DNA from: Apilactobacillus apisilvae
GTDB taxonomy: Bacteria; Bacillota; Bacilli; Lactobacillales; Lactobacillaceae
Direction: 5' to 3'
DNA: 64,000 bases
Assembly (NCBI RefSeq): GCF_023380225.1
Contig: NZ_CP093362.1
Span: forward strand, 1,240,001 to 1,304,000
This document shows, in pieces, positions 42,573-51,678 of this stretch (within the stretch, counting starts at the first letter, position 1; every line of letters starts with the position of its first letter). The position numbers were made by a program, and so were the translations under genes. Under the pieces are notes generated by a model, which worked only from the letters and a program-made list of their open reading frames with translations, was not told where the DNA came from and did not search any database.

Positions 42573-43601
42573 CTAATAGGCACCTTTATCGGTGTTTTCG
42601 AATTCTGATAAATCATGACGTTTCCATTGAATTACATAACTCCAAATGAAGTAAGTAGTTAAAATTGGTAGTAAGATACATAGAACGATTGTAACTACGG
42701 TTAGAGTAAATGGAGAAGAAGAAACGTTTTTAATTAATAATGAGTTAACTGGGTTTTGTGCAATTAGTACATGAGGGAATAATCCGACAAATACTAATAT
42801 TACAACAAATGCAATGGTTAGAGAGTTGGCAATGTAAGCTTGAACTTCTTTACGCATTCCAGTTGATAAGTGTCCCCAAGCAGTTGTAAATACAATTAGT
42901 ACTAATAAGATTAAAGTACTAAATAAATGATCTTTAAAGAAATCAGTTTGGAAGAACAATGCAATTGCGAATAATACTTCAACTGGATAAGCAGCCCAAT
43001 AGAGGTTAGCAGCTAAACTAGAAGCACGATATCTCATGATTCCATTTGCATGTAATGTAAAGAAATGAAGTCCTTGGAATAAACACAATGCAGTAACTGC
43101 AAGTCCACCTAATACTGAAAGTGGGTTAACAACGTTAAATAAACTAACGAAGACATTTCCATGACTATCCATTGGTACTGGTTGAATCATAGCAGTAAAT
43201 AACATTCCAAGTAAGAATGGTGCAGTAGTACTACTAATTGCGGTAACCCACATCCAAGCATTTTTACCCTTAGGGGTTTCAGCAACATTATTAAATTCGA
43301 ATGCTACCCCTCTAAAGATTAATGATACTAGTACTAAAAATAATAATATATAAAAGCCAGAAAATAGACTAGCATACCAAAATGGCATCGTTGCAAACAT
43401 AGAACCACCAGCAGCAATTAAGAAAACTTCGTTACCATCCCAGTGAGGACTAATTGAACGAACAATCATATTACTTTCAGCAGGACGAAATGCAAGCAAT
43501 TTAGATGCCATTCCAGCACCAAAATCAGCTCCATCTAGGACTAAAAACATGATGAACAGTAAACAAATTACTGCATACCATAAAAATTGTAAGAAACTCA
43601 T
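42573..43601 (-). CDS. cydB: Cytochrome bd oxidase subunit II
   Basis: A 342-residue membrane protein with about eight to nine helices. LWYAVICLLFIMFLVLDGADFGAGMASKLL and SISPHWDGNEVFLIAAGGSMFATMP are the conserved CydB N-terminal blocks; FRGVAFEF also fits. It overlaps the cydA stop by four bases, so the subunits are translationally coupled. Confidence 0.96.
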   Translation of the reverse strand: MSFLQFLWYAVICLLFIMFLVLDGADFGAGMASKLLAFRPAESNMIVRSISPHWDGNEVFLIAAGGSMFATMPFWYASLFSGFYILLFLVLVSLIFRGVAFEFNNVAETPKGKNAWMWVTAISSTTAPFLLGMLFTAMIQPVPMDSHGNVFVSLFNVVNPLSVLGGLAVTALCLFQGLHFFTLHANGIMRYRASSLAANLYWAAYPVEVLFAIALFFQTDFFKDHLFSTLILLVLIVFTTAWGHLSTGMRKEVQAYIANSLTIAFVVILVFVGLFPHVLIAQNPVNSLLIKNVSSSPFTLTVVTIVLCILLPILTTYFIWSYVIQWKRHDLSEFENTDKGAY

Positions 43602-45034
43602 TTGTTAAAGGCCTCCTTAGAAAATGGATCATCATTATCGTAATCGATAGTTTTATCGATACTTTCAGGACCTTTGTATAGTGATTTCTTAGCATAGAAG
43701 ACCATGCAACTAGCAAGTGTTACGAATAATAAGAAGTATACAACAATAGTAAAGATTACTGAAGTGGTACTTGTACTTGGTGAAACGGCATCTTTGATTG
43801 GTAGTAGTCCATAAACAACCCATGGATTACGACCAAGTTCAGTAAATAACCAACCACCAGTATTAATAACAAATGGCGCGAATGTAGCTAAGAATAAAAT
43901 AAATGTTAGCCATTTTTGTTTAACAATTGAATTTTTCTTTCTTCTTGAGAACCATAGACCTAACAATGCAATAAAGGTTAAACCACCAAAACCAGCAGCC
44001 ATTAATCTAAATGCAAAGAATAGAACGTTAACATTAAGTGAATAGTCCATATCTTTTCCAAATTTACCATCATATTGCTTGTGAAGAGCTCGGTTGGCTT
44101 CATCCATCCCAGCAACAGAACCACTAAATTTGTGATAAGAAAGGAAACTTAACATATATGGAATTTCAATTTTTCCATATTCTTTATGTGATTTAGTGTT
44201 AGTTAGTTGGAACACTGACCAAGGGGCTGGATTTTCAGTATGATTATAAATACCTTCAGAAGCAGCAAACTTCATGGGTTGATCTTTAATTAAGTAACCT
44301 GATTGCAAGTCACCAGATGTAACTGCACCCAGACAACCAACAATTCCTAACACTAATCCTAGACGCATTGATTTTCTGAAGAAAGCAACCGATTGCTTAC
44401 GGAAAATCATCCAAGCAGAAGTACCAGCAACCACAAATGAACCAGTAACAATACAACTTGAGATAACGTGAGGAAATTCATACCATAATTGTTCGTTAGT
44501 AAGTAGGGCTTTAAAACTAGTCATTTCAACGTGACCAGAGGAAGCTAACTTGTAACCAACAGGATGTTGCATGAATGAGTTAGCAGTTAAAATCCAGAAA
44601 GCAGAAGCTGTGGAAGCTAAAAATACTAACCAAATCATTAAAGCATGCCAAGCGGGTTTGAATTTATCCCAAGTGAACATCCAAACTCCTAAAAACGTAG
44701 ATTCCAAGAAGAATGCTAGTAATGCTTCGATTGCAAGTGGAGCACCAAAAATATCTCCCATGAATCTTGCGTATTGTGACCAATTCATTCCAAATTGAAA
44801 TTCTTGAATAATACCAGTAACCACACCTACGGCGAAAGCAATTAAGAAAATTCTTCCCCAAAACTTTGTCATAGTTTGATAAATTTTGTTCTTAGTGATT
44901 GCATACATTGTTTCCATAATACAAACAGACAAACCAATTCCAATTGACATTGGAATAAAGAAATAATGGAAAATGGTTGTCATTGCAAATTGAAAACGAG
45001 CAAACGGTAGAACGTTTAATGCAAAATCAAACAT
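43598..45034 (-). CDS. cydA: Cytochrome bd oxidase subunit I
   Basis: A 478-residue heme-carrying subunit. The N-terminal FARFQFAMTTIFHYFFIPMSIG carries the high-spin heme ligand H23. ESTFLGVWMFTWDKF, GYLIKDQPMKFAASEG and GWLFTELGRNPWVVYG (the quinol-site GRxPW motif) are present. The Q-loop is short, as in Firmicutes. It reduces oxygen with quinol at the membrane and needs heme, for which no biosynthesis is seen here. AGGAGGAAGG precedes ATG 45034, 16 bases after the ndh stop; the longer frame to 45082 is not needed. Confidence 0.96.
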   Translation of the reverse strand: MFDFALNVLPFARFQFAMTTIFHYFFIPMSIGIGLSVCIMETMYAITKNKIYQTMTKFWGRIFLIAFAVGVVTGIIQEFQFGMNWSQYARFMGDIFGAPLAIEALLAFFLESTFLGVWMFTWDKFKPAWHALMIWLVFLASTASAFWILTANSFMQHPVGYKLASSGHVEMTSFKALLTNEQLWYEFPHVISSCIVTGSFVVAGTSAWMIFRKQSVAFFRKSMRLGLVLGIVGCLGAVTSGDLQSGYLIKDQPMKFAASEGIYNHTENPAPWSVFQLTNTKSHKEYGKIEIPYMLSFLSYHKFSGSVAGMDEANRALHKQYDGKFGKDMDYSLNVNVLFFAFRLMAAGFGGLTFIALLGLWFSRRKKNSIVKQKWLTFILFLATFAPFVINTGGWLFTELGRNPWVVYGLLPIKDAVSPSTSTTSVIFTIVVYFLLFVTLASCMVFYAKKSLYKGPESIDKTIDYDNDDPFSKEAFNK

Positions 45035-45050
45035 TATTTTACCTTCCTCC

Positions 45051-46232
45051 TTAATTTTGAATTGCTGCCTTAACTCCAGCAATTTCGAACGCAGTATTCA
45101 TTCTAACAAGATGTTTTAGTAATGAAACTGAATGTCCTTTAATCTTAATTGTTTTCTTACCCATAGGTAATTCAGCAATTCCCATTGTAGGACCTAAGGA
45201 ACATACGGTTCCTAATGACTTATAACTAAATGGAACTTTTTTGCTGTTATTTAGACGAGCTTTTAAATTTTCTACAGCAATAGAAGCTTCTTGAATTGAA
45301 ATTTGTCCAGTTGTTGGGTATGGACGATTAGTATCTTTATCCATAACAGCTGAAACATCTCCAATTAAATATTCATCAGGATAAGCATCTAAAGCCATTG
45401 TGTCATTAACAACTACTCGGTTACGTTTTTGATCATAACCAGCTTCTTTAATGACAGTGTTTCCTTTAACTCCAGTTGTCCAGAAAGTAGTTTTAGCGGG
45501 AACAAATTTATTATCCTCACCATAATAAACACCATCAGCAGTGATTTCTTTGGCTTTGGCATCGTTACCCAGAATAAAGTCAACACCTTTATCATGTAAG
45601 TAATCCAAAGCAAAATGGACTAGTTTTTCATCAAACATTGGAATGCAATTAGGAGCGATACAAGTGATTGTAAAGTCATTTACATCACAATCACATTCCT
45701 TAGCCCATGTTGGTAACATGTAAGCAAGTTCACCCAGCAATTCAATTCCAGTAAATCCACCACCAATTACTGCAAATGAAAGATAGCTTTTATCTTTTGA
45801 TTTACGATATTCTTTTAGGTTGTCATTTACTTTATTGATATTTTGGATACTGCTTTTCATATTCCAAATTTGTAGACCGTATTTATCAGCACCAGGTGTA
45901 CCAAAAGTTTCAGATTCAAAACCTAATGCATTAAATAGGTAATCAAATTTAATTCTACCGTTATTTTCTAAGGACACGGTTTTATTATCGTGGTCAATAT
46001 TATTGACTGTATCTTCTATAAAGTTAACTTTGGAACTGATACAGTTACTAATTTTCATCATGATTTCTTCTGGTTTGCTAGTACCAGCAGAAACAGTATG
46101 TAGAGCTGTTGCGTCATAATGATAATCATTATTATTAACCAAGGTAATGTTAATATCTAACTTGCTTTTGGCAAGTAATCTGCAGGCACGAAGACCAGCA
46201 AATCCTCCACCTAATACAAGGACTTCTTTCAT
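45051..46232 (-). CDS. ndh: Type II NADH dehydrogenase
   Basis: A 393-residue FAD enzyme. The first dinucleotide fold is VLVLGGGFAGLRACRLL (residues 4-20) and the second is FAVIGGGFTGIELLGEL for NADH. FWTTGVKGN and YLIGDVSAVMD are further flavin-contact blocks. It passes electrons from NADH to the quinone pool without pumping protons, and is the first gene of the ndh-cydABDC operon. GGGGATAAC precedes the ATG. Confidence 0.93.
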   Translation of the reverse strand: MKEVLVLGGGFAGLRACRLLAKSKLDINITLVNNNDYHYDATALHTVSAGTSKPEEIMMKISNCISSKVNFIEDTVNNIDHDNKTVSLENNGRIKFDYLFNALGFESETFGTPGADKYGLQIWNMKSSIQNINKVNDNLKEYRKSKDKSYLSFAVIGGGFTGIELLGELAYMLPTWAKECDCDVNDFTITCIAPNCIPMFDEKLVHFALDYLHDKGVDFILGNDAKAKEITADGVYYGEDNKFVPAKTTFWTTGVKGNTVIKEAGYDQKRNRVVVNDTMALDAYPDEYLIGDVSAVMDKDTNRPYPTTGQISIQEASIAVENLKARLNNSKKVPFSYKSLGTVCSLGPTMGIAELPMGKKTIKIKGHSVSLLKHLVRMNTAFEIAGVKAAIQN

Positions 46233-46350
46233 GTTATCCCCTTCTTTGTATTAATTTTTAACTCCATCATTACATTATATGATAAATAGGCCCCATTTGT
46301 ATAATAATAGTTGTATAATTTATAATATTATTGAAACTTTTTTATAGGAG

Positions 46351-47259
46351 ATGATTAACATTAAGGAATATTTAAATTTAATTGTACTTGGTCCTTTGTT
46401 GACCACCATTTTCGCTTTTATTTTGGGAATAACTTTTGTTTTGGGTAATTTTGGCTCAATCAACATTTGGCATTCTTTGTTATTCTTGATAATTGCTTTG
46501 CTTATGCATATGTTTACTAATGTTACTGATAACTTAGAGGACTATAAAAAAGCAGTTAAGCATAGTGCGCATGGCTTTATTGAAAATACTAGAGTGAAAG
46601 GACTTTCCATTACCAAAGCTACTCGTCTAGATATTGCTTTAGGAATATTAATTGCGATTTTAGGAATCTATTTAGTTTTTATTACTACATATTGGTTATT
46701 ATTAATTGGTCTTTGGGGATTCGGAGTTGCATTTTTCTATTCTGCTGGAAAACACTCATTATCAACAACTCGTTTTGGTGATTTAGCTTCTGGTGTCACG
46801 ATGGGAATTGGGATTACCTTTGCTTGTATTTTGATTAATGTACCATTAAGCGAAATTAATCTTAGATTATTGTTAATCGCAATTGTGTCATCAGGCTTAA
46901 CTATTTTTTCAATTACTAATATGGTTTTAGCTAACAATATTTGTGATGAAGAAGATGATATTAATCTTCATCGAATTACCATTGTTGCTAGAATTGGTAA
47001 AGAAAATGCTCTAAAACTTTATGCTTTTTATTATGTATTAATGTATGTAAGTATTGTAGTATCGGTTATTTTCCAATGGTTACCATGGACCATGTTATTA
47101 GTCCTAATTAGTATTCCAAAAGTTTGGTCCAATACTAAAATATTTTTTGGTAAACAGGTTAAAACTGAAACTTTTGGTTTAACGGTTCAAAATATTAACT
47201 GGTTCTTAACATTAAATGCAATTGCATTAGTTGTTTATGCAGCTATTTTATATCTTTAA
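46351..47259 (+). CDS. menA: MenA/UbiA-family prenyltransferase
   Basis: A 302-residue membrane enzyme with about eight or nine helices. The first Asp-rich region is seen as MFTNVTDNLEDYKKAVKHSAHGFIENTRVKG and the second as NNICDEEDDINLHRITIVARIG. It would attach the polyprenyl chain to 1,4-dihydroxy-2-naphthoate to give demethylmenaquinone. It diverges from ndh. The start is uncertain: GGAG touches ATG 46351 directly, so translation might begin at the in-frame ATT 46360. No other menaquinone gene is in the window. Confidence 0.87.
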   Translation: MINIKEYLNLIVLGPLLTTIFAFILGITFVLGNFGSINIWHSLLFLIIALLMHMFTNVTDNLEDYKKAVKHSAHGFIENTRVKGLSITKATRLDIALGILIAILGIYLVFITTYWLLLIGLWGFGVAFFYSAGKHSLSTTRFGDLASGVTMGIGITFACILINVPLSEINLRLLLIAIVSSGLTIFSITNMVLANNICDEEDDINLHRITIVARIGKENALKLYAFYYVLMYVSIVVSVIFQWLPWTMLLVLISIPKVWSNTKIFFGKQVKTETFGLTVQNINWFLTLNAIALVVYAAILYL

Positions 47260-47267
47260 TAAATATT

Positions 47268-47298
47268 AGGGTATTCATATTTTATGAATACTCTTTTT
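47268..47298 (+). terminator. Terminator after menA
   Basis: GTATTCATA and TATGAATAC pair around a short loop, followed by C and five T residues. Confidence 0.8.
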
Positions 47299-47317
47299 AT
47301 ATACATAAATGAACCAC

Positions 47318-47380
47318 TCGTATTATAAAAATAACGACTTATCGTATTATTCGATACACCCCATTTGATTACTGGTAATC
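47318..47380. promoter_or_regulatory. Repeat-rich region before the ABC/LytTR operon
   Basis: The direct repeat TCGTATTAT occurs at 47318-47326 and 47342-47350 (24-base period, about two helical turns). Next to it lies a perfect palindrome GATTACTGGTAATC (47367-47380). LytTR proteins bind paired direct repeats, and one is encoded in the operon downstream, so the repeats are a candidate site. Their spacing is slightly longer than the commonly cited 21 bases. Confidence 0.4.
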
Positions 47381-47413
47381 TATTCACAATTAATCAAAAG
47401 GGTGGCCTTAATT

Positions 47414-48301
47414 ATGGAACTTTTAAAAGTTGATAACTTAACTAAAAAATTTAAAAATAAAATCGCCGTTAATAATGTTAATTTAAGTGTTCAAAAAGGA
47501 CAATTAGTTGCTTTACTTGGTCATAATGGAGCTGGTAAGTCCACGACGATTTCAATGTTGATTGGTTTAATGAAACCAACCAATGGTGAAATTAAACTTG
47601 CGGGTTTTTCACCCAATGATGCTAAGTATCGTCAAAAGTTGGGGGTTGTATTCCAAAATAGTGTCCTAGATGATGATTTAACGGTAGAGAAAAACATCGA
47701 TATTAGAGCTCATATGTATAAAAACTTGGATATCCATTTTAAAAATAAATTGATTGATGATTTTGAATTAAAAAACATTATCCATCAAAAATATAAAACC
47801 TTATCTGGTGGCCAACGTAGAAGGGTAGATATTGTTAGATCTTTATTAAATAAACCGGAAATCTTATTTTTAGATGAGCCATCAACTGGCTTAGATATTC
47901 AAACTAGAAATAAAATTTGGGAGGTGCTAAATAATCTTCGCAAGTCCATGAACTTAACAATTATCCTCACAACTCACTATTTAGAAGAAGCTGAAGATGC
48001 TGATTTTGTTTATGTTATGGATAAAGGAAATATTGTCGCTAATGATACGGTTAATGATCTAAAAATTAAATATACGAAAGATAAGTTAACCTTATATTCA
48101 AATAATGTACATGCTTTAAAACAACATTTAGACATTGATGTTGCTGAGGAAACTTTTGAATCGCTTACAATCAATATTAATGATCATAATGATGCAATTA
48201 ATATTTTATCTAAAATTAAAGATTTCATTACTACTTTTGAATATAAACGTGGCAGTATGGATGATATCTTTATTGCCCTAACTGGAAAGGAGATTCAATA
48301 A
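47414..48301 (+). CDS. ABC transporter ATP-binding protein (drug/export type)
   Basis: A 295-residue ATPase: Walker A LLGHNGAGKSTTISML, signature LSGGQRRRVDIVRSLL, Walker B ILFLDEPSTGLD, and a C-terminal extension (about 215-295) typical of ABC-2 exporters. AAGGGTGG precedes ATG 47414; an in-frame GTG at 47402 is part of that site. The last base overlaps the permease start. Confidence 0.92.
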   Translation: MELLKVDNLTKKFKNKIAVNNVNLSVQKGQLVALLGHNGAGKSTTISMLIGLMKPTNGEIKLAGFSPNDAKYRQKLGVVFQNSVLDDDLTVEKNIDIRAHMYKNLDIHFKNKLIDDFELKNIIHQKYKTLSGGQRRRVDIVRSLLNKPEILFLDEPSTGLDIQTRNKIWEVLNNLRKSMNLTIILTTHYLEEAEDADFVYVMDKGNIVANDTVNDLKIKYTKDKLTLYSNNVHALKQHLDIDVAEETFESLTININDHNDAINILSKIKDFITTFEYKRGSMDDIFIALTGKEIQ

Positions 48302-49152
48302 TGATTAGTTTGGTCAAAAGAAATTTATTATTATATTTTAACAATCGTCAAAGGGTTTTCTTCTCTTTAATGGGAGCAATTATTTCATTTATCTTATATA
48401 TTTTATTTTTAAAAAATGGTATTCAATCTGATTTAAAATCAATTCATGAAGGAACTAAATTGCTAGACTACTGGTTGATTGGTGGAACCGTCACAGTGAC
48501 TGCAATTACTACGACACAAAGTGCTTTGAATCAAAAAATTGTGGATAAAGAAAATCGTCGAATTGATGATTTATTATTAACTAATGCCTCTAAATTACAA
48601 ATTAATATTGGATATGTCGCAACTTCAGTTGTAATTGGGACCTTAATGCAAGTCATTGTTTTCTTCTTATTATCAATTTATTTTAACTTTTCCGATGGAT
48701 TATTAATCAATTTTGCTTCAATTATTCCCATAATTTTAATCGCAATGCTTAGTAGCTTAGTTTGGACGATGGTAAATATGGTTATTGATTTATTTTTTGA
48801 TAATCAAGCATCTATCTCGGGGGTTAACTCAATTGTAGGAACCTGTGCAGGATTTTTTGCAGGTGTGTATATGCCATTAGGTTCCTTGCCTAAAGCTGGT
48901 CAAAAAATTATTGAATTTATTCCAGCAGCATATAATTCATCTTTATACCGTAATCTTTTGATGAAGGATCAATTAAATGATAGCTTCAGTGGTTTACCAT
49001 CAAAGGTATTATCAAGTTTTAAAGATACAATGGGATTAAAAGTGAATGGTGTTACGACACAATTAGGCAATGTTTTTGCCTTATGTATCTTCATTTTAGT
49101 TTTAATTATTTTATTTTTATTAATATCACAATTTAAAAATAATCGTTCTTAA
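48301..49152 (+). CDS. ABC-2 type transporter permease
   Basis: A 283-residue membrane protein with six predicted helices and the ABC-2 C-terminal block CAGFFAGVYMPLGSLPKAGQKIIEFIPAAYNSSLYRNLL. It overlaps the ATPase stop codon and forms the exporter with it. Substrate unknown; the LytTR/DUF3021 genes that follow suggest the export system is tied to a regulated envelope or peptide response. Confidence 0.88.
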   Translation: MISLVKRNLLLYFNNRQRVFFSLMGAIISFILYILFLKNGIQSDLKSIHEGTKLLDYWLIGGTVTVTAITTTQSALNQKIVDKENRRIDDLLLTNASKLQINIGYVATSVVIGTLMQVIVFFLLSIYFNFSDGLLINFASIIPIILIAMLSSLVWTMVNMVIDLFFDNQASISGVNSIVGTCAGFFAGVYMPLGSLPKAGQKIIEFIPAAYNSSLYRNLLMKDQLNDSFSGLPSKVLSSFKDTMGLKVNGVTTQLGNVFALCIFILVLIILFLLISQFKNNRS

Positions 49153-49194
49153 TTTTATTATGTTAAGGTTATAAGTAAAGAGGGGGGACACTTT

Positions 49195-49656
49195 ATGAAT
49201 ATTGATTTTCACCAAGATGAAACATTAGCAGAAAATGATATTAAAGTCTTGGTCAGTGCAAATAAATTATCTCCCCAAGTCATCAATCTTTTAAATCAAC
49301 TTAATGAATTAAATGATTCAATTAATGAAAATAAAGTTTTACCGGTTTCAACTGATGATCGAGTAGTGATGTTACCTTTTGATAACATTATTGGGATTGA
49401 AGTTTATGGCAATGAATTAACTATTTACTCGATTGAACAAGAATACACTACTAATGGTAAGTTGAAATCAGTTTTGAATAACTTAAAACCATATCATTTC
49501 ATTCAAATTAGTCGTTCAGCGATTATTAATTTAGACCATTTAAAATCTATGGAAACCGCATTTTCAGGAAGTATGACTGCTTTCTTAACCAATGATTTAA
49601 AGCTAAATGTTAGTCGGAAATATTTACCAGAATTAAAACGCAGTTTGAAGATGTGA
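49195..49656 (+). CDS. LytTR-domain transcriptional regulator
   Basis: A 153-residue protein whose C-terminal half is the LytTR DNA-binding domain: FDNIIGIEVYGNELTIYSIEQEYTTNGKLKSVLNNL, FIQISRSAIINLDHLKSME and LNVSRKYLPELKRSL. The first 55 residues are short and carry no receiver domain, so this is a stand-alone LytTR protein. AGGGGGGAC precedes the ATG. It is followed at once by a DUF3021 membrane protein, the usual partner that inhibits such regulators. Confidence 0.88.
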   Translation: MNIDFHQDETLAENDIKVLVSANKLSPQVINLLNQLNELNDSINENKVLPVSTDDRVVMLPFDNIIGIEVYGNELTIYSIEQEYTTNGKLKSVLNNLKPYHFIQISRSAIINLDHLKSMETAFSGSMTAFLTNDLKLNVSRKYLPELKRSLKM

Positions 49657-49666
49657 GGTGTTCAAG

Positions 49667-50062
49667 ATGAAAATTGTGAAAAGACTTGTTCGAGAATTTA
49701 TAGTTGGAATGTTGTTTGGATCGTTGATTTATATGTTAACTGATTTTTATGAGGGGGATTTAAAATATAGAATCATATATCTTTCTATTTGTGGTCTAAT
49801 TGGGTTATTAACAGAGTTAATTAATTCTGATAAATTAAAGGTTACTTATGCCATCATTTTACATTTTATTGGTACTTTTACTTTGGTATCTTTATTAAAT
49901 ATAGTAACTGGCCAATTGGACACGTTTAGAATGCCTTATTTGGCTCAATATATCACTGCTTTTTTGATTATATATGTAATTATTTGGCTAATGGTTCTTA
50001 GTACATTTAAAAATACAACTTCAAAAATTAACAATGCAATTAAGAAAAGAAATAAACACTAA
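49667..50062 (+). CDS. DUF3021-family membrane protein
   Basis: A 131-residue protein with four predicted membrane helices (VREFIVGMLFGSLIYMLTDFY, IIYLSICGLIGLLTELI, YAIILHFIGTFTLVSLLNI, YITAFLIIYVIIWLMVL). The family sits next to LytTR regulators and probably restrains them at the membrane. The frame opens at GTG 49658, but GAGG lies just before it and ATG 49667 has the better spacing. Confidence 0.82.
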   Translation: MKIVKRLVREFIVGMLFGSLIYMLTDFYEGDLKYRIIYLSICGLIGLLTELINSDKLKVTYAIILHFIGTFTLVSLLNIVTGQLDTFRMPYLAQYITAFLIIYVIIWLMVLSTFKNTTSKINNAIKKRNKH

Positions 50063-50066
50063 ATGA

Positions 50067-50110
50067 AAAATAACTTATTATGATATTATTGTCATAATAA
50101 GTTATTTTTG
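50067..50110 (+). terminator. Terminator after the ABC/LytTR operon
   Basis: AAATAACTTATTATGA and TCATAATAAGTTATTT form a 16-bp stem with an 8-base loop and T residues. Confidence 0.9.
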
Positions 50111-50127
50111 TAAGGAGTGATTTATAA

Positions 50128-50829
50128 ATGCATGATTCAAATTTTTGGTCATTTGATAAATTATTCAACCGAATTTGTATCTTTATTTTATTATTTTTAA
50201 TGATTATAGCAGGATTTCAATATATTCCAATTGCTTTTTTAGCTCATACTAATAGCCTAAGTTCAGTGATTATATTATCAGTAGTCTTTTTTCTATTGTA
50301 TTTTGCAATGATTTGGGTATCTCGTTATTGTTATACTAAGCATAGTATTAATAATTTAAAACAAAAAATCACTTTAAGTAATGTAAAATTAGTTGTGATT
50401 TGTTATATTTTATCGCAGCTTCTTGAAGAGATTTTATTTTTTTTAAGTAAGTTATTGTATCATCAATCGACGAGCGGTAATCAACAAAATTTGGAAAATA
50501 TGGTTTCTACTAATCATGCAACGGCTATTCTAATGCTTTTTGGAATTGTTATATTAAGTCCGATTTTAGAAGAATTAGTTTTTCGCGGCTATTTTATGGA
50601 TGCTTTATTTCCCACACGTTTTAAATGGTTACCCATTATTTTAAGTGGTTTAATTTTTGGCCTGGCTCATACAACTAATTTTAATGTTTTCTTTATTTTA
50701 ATTTATAGTCAAATTGGGATGTTTTTAGCTTATGTTTATAAAAAAACTAACAATTTAAAAGTATCAATCGCCTTACATATGCTCAACAATATAATATCGG
50801 CAATTTTAATGCTTAAACTATTATTTTAG
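50128..50829 (+). CDS. CPBP-family intramembrane metalloprotease, copy 1
   Basis: A 233-residue multispanning protein with the CAAX-protease/bacteriocin-processing motifs: ILEELVFRGYF (Glu-Glu...Arg), FGLAHTTNFNVFFI (His), and HMLNNIISAIL (second His/Asn). In lactobacilli such proteins often lie beside bacteriocin or surface-protein genes as processing or immunity factors; none is evident next to it here. AAGGAGTGA precedes the ATG. Confidence 0.87.
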   Translation: MHDSNFWSFDKLFNRICIFILLFLMIIAGFQYIPIAFLAHTNSLSSVIILSVVFFLLYFAMIWVSRYCYTKHSINNLKQKITLSNVKLVVICYILSQLLEEILFFLSKLLYHQSTSGNQQNLENMVSTNHATAILMLFGIVILSPILEELVFRGYFMDALFPTRFKWLPIILSGLIFGLAHTTNFNVFFILIYSQIGMFLAYVYKKTNNLKVSIALHMLNNIISAILMLKLLF

Positions 50830-50840
50830 GAAGTGACTAG

Positions 50841-51659
50841 ATGTTAGTTAAAAAAATTAGTTCAAAATGGCAATGGACGATGATTCCATTGTTATTGATT
50901 TTAGAAACACTATTAGATGGTCTTATATTACCATTGATATATGCTGGCGGTTATCGATTATTAACACATGCAAGTTTAGTTGAGAATCACTATATGTTAT
51001 ATCTCAATATCTATAAAATTTTATCTATTTTTGTGATCTTAATACTGAACTACTTGTTGTTCAGACAGACTTTTTATTTAAAACCTTCGAAAGAAGAAGC
51101 TGGTTGGAAAATATTTATATTCTGTTGTTTATTAATTATCTTAATAACTTGTACTTCTAAACATTATTGGACTGCTTTAGATGTTGGTATTATTGCGGCA
51201 ATTCCTGAAGAGCTAATGTTTCGCGGTGTTATTATGGGCTGGGTACTAGAAAAAATTACGAAATTTAAGCAAACCTATGTCAATGTATCAATTGCTTTAA
51301 CGGTTGCCGCTATTATTTTTGGCTGTTTCCATTATATTAATTTAGCTCAACAATCATTTGGTTTTACAACGCTACAAGTTCTAAATGCTATCGGAGTTGG
51401 GATGATTCTAGGGGCTATTTATATTAAGTCTGGTAGTCTTTTGATTCCAATGGCAACCCATTTTATTTATGACTTTGTAGTTACACTTGCCAAAGGGATG
51501 CCAGAAAGTAATTATACAGCCGTTGGTGGTAAAGAAATTATTTTTGAATTTATAATTTTAGCAATTTACGCTGCGATTGCAATATCACTTGTTTGTTTCC
51601 ATTTTGAAAATAATTTACTATTGCAGAAAATTGAAAATAAATCACAAAAAGTCGACTAA
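50841..51659 (+). CDS. CPBP-family intramembrane metalloprotease, copy 2
   Basis: A 272-residue multispanning protein with PEELMFRGVIMGWVL, FGCFHYINLAQQ and MATHFIYDFVVTL, the three CPBP catalytic blocks. It starts 11 bases after the first copy, so they are co-transcribed, but the two differ in length and sequence, suggesting different substrates. Confidence 0.87.
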   Translation: MLVKKISSKWQWTMIPLLLILETLLDGLILPLIYAGGYRLLTHASLVENHYMLYLNIYKILSIFVILILNYLLFRQTFYLKPSKEEAGWKIFIFCCLLIILITCTSKHYWTALDVGIIAAIPEELMFRGVIMGWVLEKITKFKQTYVNVSIALTVAAIIFGCFHYINLAQQSFGFTTLQVLNAIGVGMILGAIYIKSGSLLIPMATHFIYDFVVTLAKGMPESNYTAVGGKEIIFEFIILAIYAAIAISLVCFHFENNLLLQKIENKSQKVD

Positions 51660-51678
51660 ATTTTTAGCCGACTTTTTT
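51646..51678. terminator. Bidirectional terminator
   Basis: AAAAAGTCG.CTAAA and TTTAG.CGACTTTTTT pair between converging genes; it overlaps the last codons of the CPBP gene. Confidence 0.82.

Noticed and set aside
45034..45082. Longer N-terminus for CydA.
   Set aside because: It overlaps the ndh coding end and carries the AGGAGG site of cydA inside it; CydA proteins begin near the FARFQF block.
50128..51659. The CPBP pair as bacteriocin immunity genes with a hidden bacteriocin next to them.
   Set aside because: No short double-glycine-leader ORF or bacteriocin exporter/peptidase was found on either strand between 49 and 52 kb.
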